Source: Gammaproteobacteria bacterium
GTDB lineage: Bacteria > Pseudomonadota > Gammaproteobacteria > GCA-002705445 > GCA-002716945
NCBI GenBank assembly: GCA_018667355.1
Contig: JABIVC010000016.1
Span: forward strand, 111,762-175,761
Reading direction: 5' to 3'
Length of the DNA: 64,000 bases
Shown: positions 1 to 12,272 of the stretch, piece after piece
How positions within the stretch are numbered: position 1 is the stretch's first letter
Layout of the letters: each line of letters begins with the position of its first letter
The notes under the pieces: model-generated
What the model saw: the letters and a program-made list of their open reading frames with translations, nothing else
Told to the model about the DNA's origin: nothing
The model's database searches: none
Program-made: the position numbers and the translations under genes

Positions 1-375
1 TGATTCAACATTAAAACACATAATATTACTGGCTAAGGCAAACCGTATCTCTTCCTCTGTTTTACCAACACCAGAAAATACAGTTTTTTTAGGATCTCCT
101 CCAGCCATAATAACTCTAGATAATTCTCCACCAGATACGATATCAAAACCTGAGCCTAGTTTGGCTAGCAAAGATAACACGGAAAGATTAGAATTAGCCT
201 TAACTGAATAACAAATTAAATGCGCATTATCGCCAAAACTATTTTGATAATCTAAAAAATTATCAGTGATAATTTTCTCAGAATATAAATAGAAAGGTGT
301 TTGATTTATTAAGGCAAAATCTAGAACATTTATACCATCAAAAAATAATATGTCATCATTATAAATTGTGCTCAT
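1..375 (-). CDS. lysA: Diaminopimelate decarboxylase LysA, N-terminal part (runs off the left edge)
   Basis: Decarboxylates meso-diaminopimelate to lysine with pyridoxal phosphate, the last step of lysine synthesis, in the cytoplasm. I translated the minus strand from an ATG at 375: 125 codons are visible and stay open to the window edge. The fold type III alanine-racemase-like barrel start is clear, with the PLP-binding lysine in CYSVKANSN (K59) followed by GSGFDIVSGGEL, a stretch typical of LysA. The remaining two thirds lie outside the window. An LptM-like lipoprotein gene sits 9 bp upstream, the same pairing as lppL-lysA in pseudomonads, so the two are probably one transcript. The family assignment is firm; nothing can be said about the C-terminal domain. 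Confidence 0.93.
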   Translation of the reverse strand, partial: MSTIYNDDILFFDGINVLDFALINQTPFYLYSEKIITDNFLDYQNSFGDNAHLICYSVKANSNLSVLSLLAKLGSGFDIVSGGELSRVIMAGGDPKKTVFSGVGKTEEEIRFALASNIMCFNVES

Positions 376-384
376 TAATTAGTC

Positions 385-570
385 TCAATAACTATTACTT
401 GTCGTCTCTTGCTGTTCTGCCGGAGCTTCCATTCTGTCTTCTGGCACGGTTAAAGGGCCTTTATTGCCGCAGGATGATACCAATATCATCAACGGAATAG
501 CAAAGATGAACAAAAGTTTCTTGCTATGAGCATGGTTAATTTTATCTGACATATGATACATTATAGTCAT
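385..570 (-). CDS. lptM: Small LptM/YifL-like outer-membrane lipoprotein
   Basis: 61-residue protein with a hydrophobic signal segment ending in the lipobox LVSSC, followed by GNKGPLTVP. The Cys-Gly-x-K-G-Pro-Leu-x-x-Pro signature is that of the small lipoprotein family YifL/LppL, now called LptM in E. coli, where it assists maturation of the LPS translocon LptD. After the lipidated cysteine only a short, acidic and Gln-rich tail follows, as is usual in the family. Three in-frame ATGs (570, 561, 552) are possible; none has a clear Shine-Dalgarno, and 552 gives the more normal signal-peptide n-region. Its position directly before lysA agrees with the family's conserved neighbourhood. The role in LPS transport is transferred from E. 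coli. Confidence 0.75.
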   Translation of the reverse strand: MTIMYHMSDKINHAHSKKLLFIFAIPLMILVSSCGNKGPLTVPEDRMEAPAEQQETTSNSY

Positions 571-596
571 AATATTAGATTGCTACTAGGCCGATA

Positions 597-1232
597 ATGG
601 ATTTAAATAATAACGATTATATTACTATTGGGGACAAAAAGGACTCTAATGTCAATATTATATGGTTTCATGGTTATGGGTCTAATAACTGGTCTTTTGA
701 ACCAACTATGAAACTAGTAAATATGCGATTAAATGAAGAGATGCATATTATTATCCCTAATGCACCATCAGTAGATAATAAAAGATCATGGTATCCACTT
801 CCAACAACGAATAATAAAGGCAAGCTTAAAGAAGACTATAATGGTCTAACCAATTCTATAAATGCTATTGATAATTTTATAGAATTGCTAAACTTAGAAA
901 AAAATAAGAAACTTATAGTCGGGGGCTTTTCCCAAGGAGCGGCCTTATCGTTGAGTTTGTTGTTTAAGTCTAAGCATAAAATCGATGGATGTATTGCACT
1001 ATCAGGGTATATGCCGTCTGCAAATGACTTTGAATCGCAACAACTAAAAAGCCATGAGATATTTATTGCTCATGGTTATGAAGATAAAGCTATTAGTTAT
1101 CAGGATTTTCAAAAAACACTAGAGTTTTTAGAAAAAAAGTCAAAAAGAATTGTAAAGAATGTAGGTAGCTTTGGGCATACTATCACTCACGAGGTGACAG
1201 ATGATTTTATTGAGTGGTTAAGGAAAATATAA
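597..1232 (+). CDS. Carboxylesterase/phospholipase family alpha/beta hydrolase
   Basis: 211-residue single-domain alpha/beta hydrolase of the carboxylesterase/acyl-protein-thioesterase family (about 220 residues is usual). The nucleophile elbow is GFSQGA with Ser112; the acid is probably Asp163 in HGYED and the base His194 in SFGHT. The N-terminal WFHGYGSN carries the oxyanion-hole His-Gly. No signal peptide, so it should be cytoplasmic and act on short-chain esters or lysophospholipid-like substrates; the true substrate is unknown. It is transcribed divergently from the lptM-lysA pair and ends in a hairpin shared with the convergent small gene downstream. Confidence 0.85.
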   Translation: MDLNNNDYITIGDKKDSNVNIIWFHGYGSNNWSFEPTMKLVNMRLNEEMHIIIPNAPSVDNKRSWYPLPTTNNKGKLKEDYNGLTNSINAIDNFIELLNLEKNKKLIVGGFSQGAALSLSLLFKSKHKIDGCIALSGYMPSANDFESQQLKSHEIFIAHGYEDKAISYQDFQKTLEFLEKKSKRIVKNVGSFGHTITHEVTDDFIEWLRKI

Positions 1233-1256
1233 TGAGCCCTCAGATGAGAGCTCATT
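1231..1256. terminator. Hairpin between convergent genes
   Basis: AATGAGC at 1231-1237 pairs with GCTCATT at 1250-1256, and after one mismatch CTC/GAG extends the stem over an AGAT loop. It lies between the stop of the esterase gene and the end of the convergent small gene, where a bidirectional terminator is expected. The downstream T-tract is weak on both strands, so termination efficiency is uncertain. Confidence 0.5.
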
Positions 1257-1264
1257 AATGTTAT

Positions 1265-1621
1265 TTACTCTCTATGCCTTTGTGCAGCTGCCATTGCAGT
1301 TTCACTACCATACTTCTCATTGATTTTTTCAACCGTTTCAAAGTGGTCTGCTCTTCTATGAGTTAAGCAATTACCTTTTTTATCTACGCCCCAGAGTGCA
1401 TAGGCTATAAAAGGCTTTAAATGATCAGGCGTTTGGTCAAAATGTGGGATACCGAATCTTATTAATAGATTATTACGATCTGCTCCACTTGCTTTTTGTT
1501 CAGCTATTATTCGTTGAACTTCAACTTGAAGATCTTTAACGTCTTCACCGTTCCATGAACCAACCACTGATCCATCGGGCAATATAATATCGTCGCCATT
1601 TGGCACTGGATGTTCTGCCAT
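1265..1621 (-). CDS. Conserved-looking cytoplasmic protein of unknown function
   Basis: I do not recognise this 118-residue protein. It has no signal peptide or membrane segment, is rich in charged residues, contains a single cysteine (in KKGNCLTHR) and begins with an extended Gly/Pro-rich segment followed by a predicted helix. The gene has one of the best translation signals in the window: AAGGAGGAG six bases before the ATG, plus a TATAAT box about 30 bases upstream of the start, which suggests strong expression as a monocistron. It ends against a hairpin shared with the esterase gene. Function cannot be inferred from context. Confidence 0.75.
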   Translation of the reverse strand: MAEHPVPNGDDIILPDGSVVGSWNGEDVKDLQVEVQRIIAEQKASGADRNNLLIRFGIPHFDQTPDHLKPFIAYALWGVDKKGNCLTHRRADHFETVEKINEKYGSETAMAAAQRHRE

Positions 1622-1624
1622 GAT

Positions 1625-1658
1625 TACTCCTCCTTATTTATCGTTAACTTTTATTATA
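1625..1658 (-). promoter_or_regulatory. Promoter -10 box and strong ribosome-binding site
   Basis: On the minus strand TATAAT lies at 1658-1653 and AAGGAGGAG just before the ATG at 1621. The -35 region (TGGCAG at 17 bp) is poor. The Shine-Dalgarno is nearly perfect and fixes the start of the downstream unknown gene. Confidence 0.55.
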
Positions 1659-1710
1659 TGGGGAAAAGGTTTAATCTGCCAGGCTCTAGAGAAAAATAAT
1701 TAAATTGACC

Positions 1711-2073
1711 TTACTTATTGCAGGGATAATTTGTTATATAGCCATTTCTCAATGCTAGTCCAAGCAATGGGGCATCCTTATACTTTGTATAAAAACGAAT
1801 ATTATTCTTAATTTCTTGGTCTATAATTTTCCGAAGCTGTTTGGAAGATAGTGAGAGGTCCCTGGGTTTACAGTAAATTTCAAAAGAATGTTTTTGAAAA
1901 GTATACTCATTTGCCCACTCAAGACCGCGCTCTAATCCATAAATATATGCCTCATGAGCTATTGGGTCATCAGCACTTTGATAATCTTCTATGGTCGGAA
2001 CAGCAGAATGAGCAAAATTAGTAAATAATAAAAAAATAAATACTAATTTTTTATAATCATTTTGTAAAGCCAT
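1711..2073 (-). CDS. Small secreted protein, weakly Rap1a/Tai-like
   Basis: 120 residues with an N-terminal signal peptide (KKLVFIFLLFTNFAHSA, cleavage probably after HSA), so periplasmic. The mature part has a Tyr/Gly-rich helix (AYIYGLERGLEWANEY), a mid-chain EIYCKP and an ending LALRNGYITNYPCNK. The pattern of a conserved Y-C-P-like motif and a C-terminal P-C-x-K resembles small periplasmic Rap1a/Tai-type domains with one disulfide, but the similarity is weak and I make no functional claim. Its start overlaps the 3' end of argH by 17 bp on the same strand, so it is probably co-transcribed and translationally coupled with argH although no metabolic link is evident. Confidence 0.7.
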   Translation of the reverse strand: MALQNDYKKLVFIFLLFTNFAHSAVPTIEDYQSADDPIAHEAYIYGLERGLEWANEYTFQKHSFEIYCKPRDLSLSSKQLRKIIDQEIKNNIRFYTKYKDAPLLGLALRNGYITNYPCNK

Positions 2074-3451
2074 GTTTTTTAAGCCTCATAATTACAATTT
2101 TAGCTTGCTTAACCACAGATGCTGGCGATGTTTCACCTATTCCTTTTCTCGTCTTAACTGATATAGCAGGGTCTAACACCTTATATATATCTTCAGATAT
2201 CAAAGGAGAGAATTTTTTTAGTTCTAATATTGATAAATCAGTTAACTGTAAAGACTTCTTTTCACAAAATTTGACAATATCTCCAACAACATGATGAGAT
2301 GTTCTAAATGGCATACCTTTTTTTGATAAGTATTCGGCTAGGTCAGTTGCTGTTGAATAGAAACTAGATGCAACATCCTTCGCTCTTTGCCTCTTAAGCT
2401 GCATTGTTGAAATTAATCTTGGCAATAAACTCAGGCAGCTCAGTGTAGTGTCAACAGATTCTAATATTAGAGTCTTATCTTCTTGCATGTCTCTATTATA
2501 AGTCAGGGGCAGTCCTTTCATTAAAGTAAGAAGCCCAATTAGAGAACCATAAACTGATCCTGTTTTGCCTCTGATAAGTTCTGGCACATCTGGGTTTTTC
2601 TTTTGTGGCATAATTGATGAGCCAGTGCAAAAACTCTCATCTAAATCGACAAGCCCAAATTGAGGATTCATCCATAACACAAGTTCTTCGGAAATCCTTG
2701 ATAGGTGCATCATAATCATACTGTTTGCATAAGCAAAGTCACATACATAGTCTCTGTCGCTTACTGCATCCATAGAGTTTGCTGTTACACTGTCAAACCC
2801 AAGTTCTTTCGCCACCATTTTTCTATCAATTTTTAAAGAAGTCCCAGACAATGCTGCTGACCCCAAAGGCATATGGTTGATGTTATTTCTAGCATCTAAT
2901 AACCTTTTTTCATCTCTTACTAACATCTCATTCCAAGCTAACAAGTGATGCCCAAAGGTAACAGGCTGAGCAACCTGCATATGTGTAAAGCCAGGAAATA
3001 GTGCATCTGAATATTTGATTGCCATATTAGCTAAAACAAGGCTAGTTTCTCTTATTTTAAAAAGATAGATATCAATAAAGTCTCTAAGATATAATCTCAA
3101 ATCTGTTGTAACAAGGTCATTTCTAGACCTGCCCAAATGTATTTTTTTCCCGAGATCACCTATAAGGCCAACCAGGGCATTCTCAATATTCATATGGACA
3201 TCTTCATATTCTATTGACCATGGTAATTTATCTGTTTCTACTAGTTTTCTGACAGACTTTAGACCTTTGATAATTTTTTTTGATTCAGAAGATTTAATAT
3301 GCCCACAACTAGACAACATTTGTACATGAGCAATAGTCACTCTGATGTCAGCCTCGTATAATACAATATCAACACTGAGGCTTTGACTAAAGTCTAGAAC
3401 CTCTGAATCAATTTGTTTCGTAAACCTACTGGACCATGTCACATTTTTCAT
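2057..3451 (-). CDS. argH: Argininosuccinate lyase
   Basis: Cleaves argininosuccinate to arginine and fumarate, the last step of arginine synthesis; a cytoplasmic homotetramer. The 464-residue length is normal for the fumarase/aspartase superfamily member. The signature loop GSSIMPQKKNPD with the catalytic serine is intact, and the N-terminal HMNIENAL and LGRSRNDLVTTD (substrate-binding) segments are present. Divergent from hemC, with a 71-bp AT-rich spacer between the two starts. The next gene downstream overlaps its end. Confidence 0.96.
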   Translation of the reverse strand: MKNVTWSSRFTKQIDSEVLDFSQSLSVDIVLYEADIRVTIAHVQMLSSCGHIKSSESKKIIKGLKSVRKLVETDKLPWSIEYEDVHMNIENALVGLIGDLGKKIHLGRSRNDLVTTDLRLYLRDFIDIYLFKIRETSLVLANMAIKYSDALFPGFTHMQVAQPVTFGHHLLAWNEMLVRDEKRLLDARNNINHMPLGSAALSGTSLKIDRKMVAKELGFDSVTANSMDAVSDRDYVCDFAYANSMIMMHLSRISEELVLWMNPQFGLVDLDESFCTGSSIMPQKKNPDVPELIRGKTGSVYGSLIGLLTLMKGLPLTYNRDMQEDKTLILESVDTTLSCLSLLPRLISTMQLKRQRAKDVASSFYSTATDLAEYLSKKGMPFRTSHHVVGDIVKFCEKKSLQLTDLSILELKKFSPLISEDIYKVLDPAISVKTRKGIGETSPASVVKQAKIVIMRLKKHGFTK

Positions 3452-3522
3452 TATATTTACTAATTTTTAATTACATTATTTATCAGTAAGTATAGTATAA
3501 ATAAAAACAAAAAATTATAAAT

Positions 3523-4440
3523 ATGAATAATATAATTAGAATTGCAACAAGAAACAGTCCTTTAGCGTTAGAACAGGCCAAGATGGTTACAAAAGTACTT
3601 TCAAAGCATAATAAAGTAGAAATAATATCTATGTCATCTAGTGGTGACAAAGTCTCACCTAAAAAATTTAAAGCTCATGGAGGGAAAGGGCTTTTTTTGA
3701 AAGAGTTAGAAGAGTCATTGTTATCAAAGAAAACAGATATTGCCGTACATTCATTGAAAGATGTACCAGCAGATTTGGATAAAAAATTCTCTATAATTAC
3801 AATATCAAATAGAGAAAACCCTTGTGATGCATTAGTGTCAAAAAAATATAAGACATTAGAGAGTATGCCAAAAAATGCAACTATTGGTACTTCGAGCCCT
3901 AGAAGAATCGCAATGTTAAAAAATATTTCAAAAGATTTTAAAATAGTTGAAATCAGGGGGAATATTCAAACAAGACTAAAAAAAATGAATGAAGAAAAAA
4001 TAGATGGGATTATTTTAGCTGCTGCTGGTTTACACAGAATGTCACTAAAAGAACATATTGCAGAATATATTTCTACAGATAACTTTACTCCGTCTGCAGG
4101 ACAGGGGGTATTATGCATTGAATATCTAAAAGGAAACAGGAGGATGGAGGAAATACTAAATAAATTTAAAATTGAAAGCGTAGAAGACTGTGCTAGAGAA
4201 GAAAGGAGCTTTGTTAAAAAAATAGGAGGGGATTGTATGTCCCCAATAGGTGTTCATGCTGTTATTAAGAGACAAACAATGAAGATAGAAGCATATGTTT
4301 CAAATATTGCTGGCGATCAACATATTAAGAGCTCATATATCGTAGATAGTAAAAAAAGCATTGGTCATGCAGGTACATATATGGCTAACTTATTTATCAA
4401 ACAAGGTGCAAAAAAACTGTTAGGTAGCAATAAAAAATGA
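3523..4440 (+). CDS. hemC: Hydroxymethylbilane synthase (porphobilinogen deaminase)
   Basis: Polymerises four porphobilinogens to hydroxymethylbilane in tetrapyrrole synthesis. 305 residues, normal length. Visible motifs are the N-terminal IATRNSPLAL, the catalytic-Asp region DIAVHSLKDVP, the Arg-rich substrate segment GTSSPRR and EIRGNIQTRL, and the cofactor-attachment cysteine in GGDCMSPIG. The C-terminal domain is somewhat short but complete. The last four bases overlap the hemD start (ATGA), so hemC and hemD are translationally coupled. Confidence 0.96.
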   Translation: MNNIIRIATRNSPLALEQAKMVTKVLSKHNKVEIISMSSSGDKVSPKKFKAHGGKGLFLKELEESLLSKKTDIAVHSLKDVPADLDKKFSIITISNRENPCDALVSKKYKTLESMPKNATIGTSSPRRIAMLKNISKDFKIVEIRGNIQTRLKKMNEEKIDGIILAAAGLHRMSLKEHIAEYISTDNFTPSAGQGVLCIEYLKGNRRMEEILNKFKIESVEDCAREERSFVKKIGGDCMSPIGVHAVIKRQTMKIEAYVSNIAGDQHIKSSYIVDSKKSIGHAGTYMANLFIKQGAKKLLGSNKK

Positions 4441-5168
4441 ATCTCATAATATTGTCTGAAATGTCTGTATACGAGAACCTAGAAAGTATTTGTGACAAAC
4501 ATGGCATAAAAATAAAACAAGTTATTGCGGTTGATATTGTGCCAATAAAATATGATGTTAAGAAAATTAAAAACTTCATAAGCAAAGGTGTAAGTATAAT
4601 TTTTCAAAGTAAAAATGCTATTGCACATTCAATTGATATTCATGAGGACATCAATAAATATCCTGACAAGGAGATTTATTGTATTGGCAAGTATAGTGCA
4701 AAAAAAATTAATACAATGTTAGGGCGAGAAGCAGTATTCCCATTGGAAGATTATTCAAGCGAGAGTCTTTTTAAACTAGCATCAGATAGTTTGGATAAGA
4801 ACGACTATGTCATAATCATTAAAGGCGAGGATGGAAGAAAGTATTTAGAAAAAAAGTTAAGAGAAATGAATTGTATTGTAGAAGTTATAAGTGTTTATGA
4901 AAGGATTCCCAAGAATCTAGGAACACTAAAAGACAGTATAAGGGATGATATGAATAACTACTTTATTGTATCGAGCAAAACGGCATTAAATAATATGCTC
5001 ACTCATATACAATTAATCGAAGGTAGCGCTAAAAATATTATTATAGTGCCAAATATTAGGATAGTAGATGGTCTGAATACTAAGAAAATAAGCCAAGTAT
5101 TGGTGGTAAAAAATGACGCTAGTGCCGAAGAGTACATGAGGGTGATAAAAAAGCATAATGATGAATAA
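4437..5168 (+). CDS. hemD: Uroporphyrinogen-III synthase
   Basis: Cyclises hydroxymethylbilane to uroporphyrinogen III. 243 residues, usual length, low sequence conservation as expected for HemD. Recognisable are IIFQSKNAIAH in the first lobe and YFIVSSKTALNNML in the second, the conserved F-x-S-x-x-A and V-x-S-x-x-A type stretches of the two-lobed fold. The identification relies on these plus its 4-bp overlap with hemC. In many gammaproteobacteria hemX/hemY follow; here an SDR gene follows with an 11-bp overlap instead. Confidence 0.88.
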   Translation: MNLIILSEMSVYENLESICDKHGIKIKQVIAVDIVPIKYDVKKIKNFISKGVSIIFQSKNAIAHSIDIHEDINKYPDKEIYCIGKYSAKKINTMLGREAVFPLEDYSSESLFKLASDSLDKNDYVIIIKGEDGRKYLEKKLREMNCIVEVISVYERIPKNLGTLKDSIRDDMNNYFIVSSKTALNNMLTHIQLIEGSAKNIIIVPNIRIVDGLNTKKISQVLVVKNDASAEEYMRVIKKHNDE

Positions 5169-6018
5169 GGTTATTTTAGCAGGTAGCGGATATTTGGGAG
5201 AATATATTCTTGAGCAGATATGTGACGTTACAGATTTATCAGTGATTGATGTTTGTAGAACAAACAAAACAACAAAGGGCGGGGTAATAAACATTATCAG
5301 AGATTTTGATAATAAAAACAATGATTTAGAGTTTATGAACAATGGAACCGTTATATACATGGCGCCGCCGAGCACAAATAGTTTATCAGATGATAGAATA
5401 AATAATTTTCTTAAAGATATATCCTCTTTGATCATAAAAAAAATAATATACATAAGCACTAGCGGAGTATATGGTAACTGTGATGGGAAATTAGTTGATG
5501 AAAGTACGCCAGTTGCTCCCATAACAGAAAGAGCAATACGAAGAGTTAGTGCAGAAAAACAGCTAATAGCATTTGCAAAAAAGAATAAAATTAAACTAAT
5601 CATTCTAAGAGTTCCTGGTATTTATGGTCCTGGTAGACTGCCCTTAGAAAGAGTCCGGTTGAGAGAGCCATTGATAAAGACAGGTGAAAGCAGAATAACG
5701 AACATAATACATGTTATGGATCTTGCAAGAATATGTATCTCTTCAGTCTATCTAGAGACAAGCATGGAGATTATAAATGTTAGTGACGGTAGTCCTTTAA
5801 AAACTACAGCTTATTATGAATATATTTATCAAGCTACCAATCAAAAACTGCCAGAATATATAACATTCAGCCAGGCATTAAAAGATTATTCAAAAAAAAG
5901 GATTAGCTTCTTGAAGGAGTCGAGAATATTGAATGTTGAAAAGATGAATATGCTATTTCCTAAGTGCATAAAATATAGTGACGCCAAGGATGGTATAAGG
6001 GAGTCTCTACTTGTTTAG
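5158..6018 (+). CDS. YeeZ-like NAD(P)-dependent epimerase/dehydratase (extended SDR)
   Basis: 286-residue short-chain dehydrogenase-like protein. The N-terminal dinucleotide loop ILAGSGYLGE is the G-x-G-x-x-G variant seen in YeeZ-type proteins; YISTSGVYGNCDG carries the catalytic Ser/Tyr region and LRVPGIYGPGR follows the expected order of atypical extended SDRs. The classic YxxxK is not obvious, also as in YeeZ. It overlaps hemD by 11 bp and so belongs to the hemCD transcript, although the substrate is unknown and a haem role would be speculative. The 3' end overlaps the convergent parA-like gene by 12 bp. Confidence 0.8.
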   Translation: MMNKVILAGSGYLGEYILEQICDVTDLSVIDVCRTNKTTKGGVINIIRDFDNKNNDLEFMNNGTVIYMAPPSTNSLSDDRINNFLKDISSLIIKKIIYISTSGVYGNCDGKLVDESTPVAPITERAIRRVSAEKQLIAFAKKNKIKLIILRVPGIYGPGRLPLERVRLREPLIKTGESRITNIIHVMDLARICISSVYLETSMEIINVSDGSPLKTTAYYEYIYQATNQKLPEYITFSQALKDYSKKRISFLKESRILNVEKMNMLFPKCIKYSDAKDGIRESLLV

Positions 6019-6633
6019 TTCAAGCCATTTTACAAGTGGCTTCCACTCTTCTCTGTCTTGAGCTGTCGCACTTTCACCCATTTCAAATATACCCAAACCA
6101 GTTCTTGCAGATTTAATATAGTTTGTATTGTCCCTGAAAGCAGTTATATACTTCATCCCCTTTTCACGAAGCAAGTATGTGTCTAGTTCTAAAAAGATAT
6201 TAGTATTAGCTCTACAGCGATTTGCCACAAGACCTACTTTAATTTTATTTCTAATTACGGGCCCCATTGATCTTAATTGTTGAATGAACGCTTTTGCCGC
6301 TTTCATATCTATAGGCGAGGGTAAAACCGGAACAATTATCATATTAGCTTTTTTAATATAAGTGACGAGCTTTGCGCCATAAATTGCTGCTGGGACATCA
6401 TAAATTACAATAGAATTCTTGTCTTGCTTTAAAGGTTTATTAAAGTTTTTTGTGCCTCTAATTTTTGATTTAGATGCTGGTCGTACTTCTAACCACTGCG
6501 AACTTGATTGCTGAGGGTCTAGGTCAACTAAAGTAGTTTGAAAGCCTTTTTGAGCACAATAAGCAGCTAGATTGACAGATACTGTGGTCTTACCGGACCC
6601 TCCTTTTGAATTGATGACCATAATCGATTTCAT
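6007..6633 (-). CDS. Orphan ParA/MinD-family ATPase
   Basis: 208-residue deviant-Walker-A ATPase. The motif KGGSGKTT (residues 10-17) with its signature lysine, the Walker A' stretch LVDLDPQQSS and Walker B IVIYDVPAA define a small ParA (compare about 260 residues for the chromosomal Soj further right). Such short orphan ParAs without a ParB partner position cellular cargoes such as carboxysomes (McdA), chemoreceptor clusters or plasmids; which one applies cannot be told here and no partner gene is adjacent. It is monocistronic, with an AGGAGA-like site upstream of the ATG, and convergent with the SDR gene. Confidence 0.85.
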   Translation of the reverse strand: MKSIMVINSKGGSGKTTVSVNLAAYCAQKGFQTTLVDLDPQQSSSQWLEVRPASKSKIRGTKNFNKPLKQDKNSIVIYDVPAAIYGAKLVTYIKKANMIIVPVLPSPIDMKAAKAFIQQLRSMGPVIRNKIKVGLVANRCRANTNIFLELDTYLLREKGMKYITAFRDNTNYIKSARTGLGIFEMGESATAQDREEWKPLVKWLELNK

Positions 6634-6693
6634 GGTATATCTCCTAGTGTTTTCTAATCATAACAAAGACAATTTGAAACTGCCATAATAAAA

Positions 6694-10983
<4,290 letters not shown>

Positions 10984-10984
10984 A

Positions 10985-12097
10985 CTAAACCCGCATTGGC
11001 ATTATTATATATTTGTTAGATAGTGTTTTATCGTCAGAAGATATAAGGCAGCCTGAGTCTGCGTTGTTAAGTTGTATTTCTATGTTGTCGGATGAGATCA
11101 CATCAATAACTTCTAACAGGTAACTAAGATTGAAGCCAATGTCAAAACTGTCGCCAGTATAAGTGCAAGGAATACTATCTTCTCCTTCCTCTTGTGACGG
11201 GTTGTTTGTGGACAGCATCATTTCTGAGTTGTTGAGGGAGAGTTTAACACCTTTAAATTGTTCGTTAGATAATATAGACATGCGTTGCAAGGCTGACCTT
11301 AGGTCATCTTTATCAACGTTGAGTTTATGCGGTAGCGATTCTGGAAAAACTTTATTGTAATCTGGATAATTTCCTTCTATTAATTTACTTTTTATTAAAA
11401 ATTTATCAATTTTTAACAGTATCTCCTTATTACTGACACTAAATTCTATTATATTCTCCTTATTGTCTTTAAAAGAAGCTAAAATCCGCTTTACTTCAAT
11501 AATACACTTCCTTGGTATGATGCATGTTACGGGTTCTGGCGTATTGTTTTTTGCGGGGCAGGATGACATCGAGAGCCTGTGTCCGTCTGTTGCTACAACA
11601 GTTAGATTTGTGCTCGATGTTTCCAAAAACATCCCATTCAAAAAATGCCTTGCGTCCTGCGTTGCCATCGAGAAACCCGTCTGCCCGATTAACTTATCAA
11701 ATTCTTCGGCAGTCGAAGAAAAATTAAAACTTACAGGTTCATCTTTGTATGGAAAATCTGCTCCGGGCAATGTAGCTAGAGTAAAACGACTCTTTCCTGA
11801 TTTAATAGTCGCTTTGTTCTCTCCTACGTCTATTTCAATTGGTTTTGTACCTGGTAGAGATTTCAGAATGTCTAACAATTTGCGGGCAGGCATAGTTGTG
11901 TTTATTTCACCCTCAACAGAGTAGTCAATTTTTGTTGATACTTCCACCTCAAGGTCACTAGAAACGAGCAAAAGTGAATCTCCGCAGCCCCTAAAAAGCA
12001 CATTACCAAGAATAGGCATTGTCTGTTTCTTTTCAGAAACCCCTACCATTTGTTTAAGAGGCGTGATTAGTTTTTCACGATCTATATTTATAATCAT
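10985..12097 (-). CDS. dnaN: DNA polymerase III beta subunit (sliding clamp)
   Basis: Ring-shaped processivity clamp that tethers Pol III and many repair proteins to DNA. 370 residues, the standard three-domain length (E. coli 366). Characteristic stretches are QTMPILGNVLF, the mid-chain TDGHRLSMSSCP, EGNYPDYNKVFP and a C-terminus ending YIIMPMRV, whose last residues belong to the peptide-binding cleft. The ATG is 175 bp from dnaA across a spacer holding DnaA boxes; recF follows after 1 bp. Confidence 0.97.
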   Translation of the reverse strand: MIINIDREKLITPLKQMVGVSEKKQTMPILGNVLFRGCGDSLLLVSSDLEVEVSTKIDYSVEGEINTTMPARKLLDILKSLPGTKPIEIDVGENKATIKSGKSRFTLATLPGADFPYKDEPVSFNFSSTAEEFDKLIGQTGFSMATQDARHFLNGMFLETSSTNLTVVATDGHRLSMSSCPAKNNTPEPVTCIIPRKCIIEVKRILASFKDNKENIIEFSVSNKEILLKIDKFLIKSKLIEGNYPDYNKVFPESLPHKLNVDKDDLRSALQRMSILSNEQFKGVKLSLNNSEMMLSTNNPSQEEGEDSIPCTYTGDSFDIGFNLSYLLEVIDVISSDNIEIQLNNADSGCLISSDDKTLSNKYIIMPMRV

Positions 12098-12227
12098 ATT
12101 TAAAATTATATATTATTTTTATTATTATGTTTTACTATTTTTGTCTGCGGTCTATATGTCGCTTTATCGCAGGGTGAGCCACTACTGAATTTAAGTTTCG
12201 GCTGTAGTTGGTTTAGTGTTAATTAAG

Positions 12228-12236
12228 TGTGGATAA
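12228..12236 (-). promoter_or_regulatory. DnaA box, perfect consensus
   Basis: Minus-strand TTATCCACA, the high-affinity DnaA box, about 35 bp beyond the dnaA stop codon in the oriC-like spacer. Confidence 0.7.
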
Positions 12237-12262
12237 TATGAAACTTGTTTTTTATTAACTTG

Positions 12263-12271
12263 TTGTCCACA
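12263..12271 (+). promoter_or_regulatory. DnaA box, one mismatch
   Basis: TTGTCCACA on the plus strand, differing from TTATCCACA at position 3. It faces the perfect box at 12228-12236 at a distance of 26 bp. Confidence 0.55.
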
Positions 12272-12272
12272 T

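Larger units (their letters stand above)
12098..12272. other. oriC: oriC-like spacer between dnaN and dnaA
   Basis: This 175-bp spacer has an almost pure A/T tract beside dnaN (about 12098-12140), a candidate unwinding element, and two DnaA boxes: a perfect TTATCCACA on the minus strand (12228-12236) and TTGTCCACA (one mismatch) on the plus strand (12263-12271). Genes on either side point away from this neighbourhood and two parS sites lie within 2.2 kb. Only two good boxes are visible, fewer than in E. coli oriC, so it may be a minimal origin or only the DnaA-autoregulated promoter region. Confidence 0.55.

Noticed and set aside
5013..5603. Minus-strand ORF of 196 codons across the hemD/SDR junction
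   Set aside because: It overlaps two well-supported genes; its product is a hydrophobic low-complexity chain typical of the antisense frame of AT-rich genes.
11463..11924. Plus-strand ORF of 153 codons inside dnaN
   Set aside because: Antisense to a certain dnaN; no family resemblance or ribosome site.
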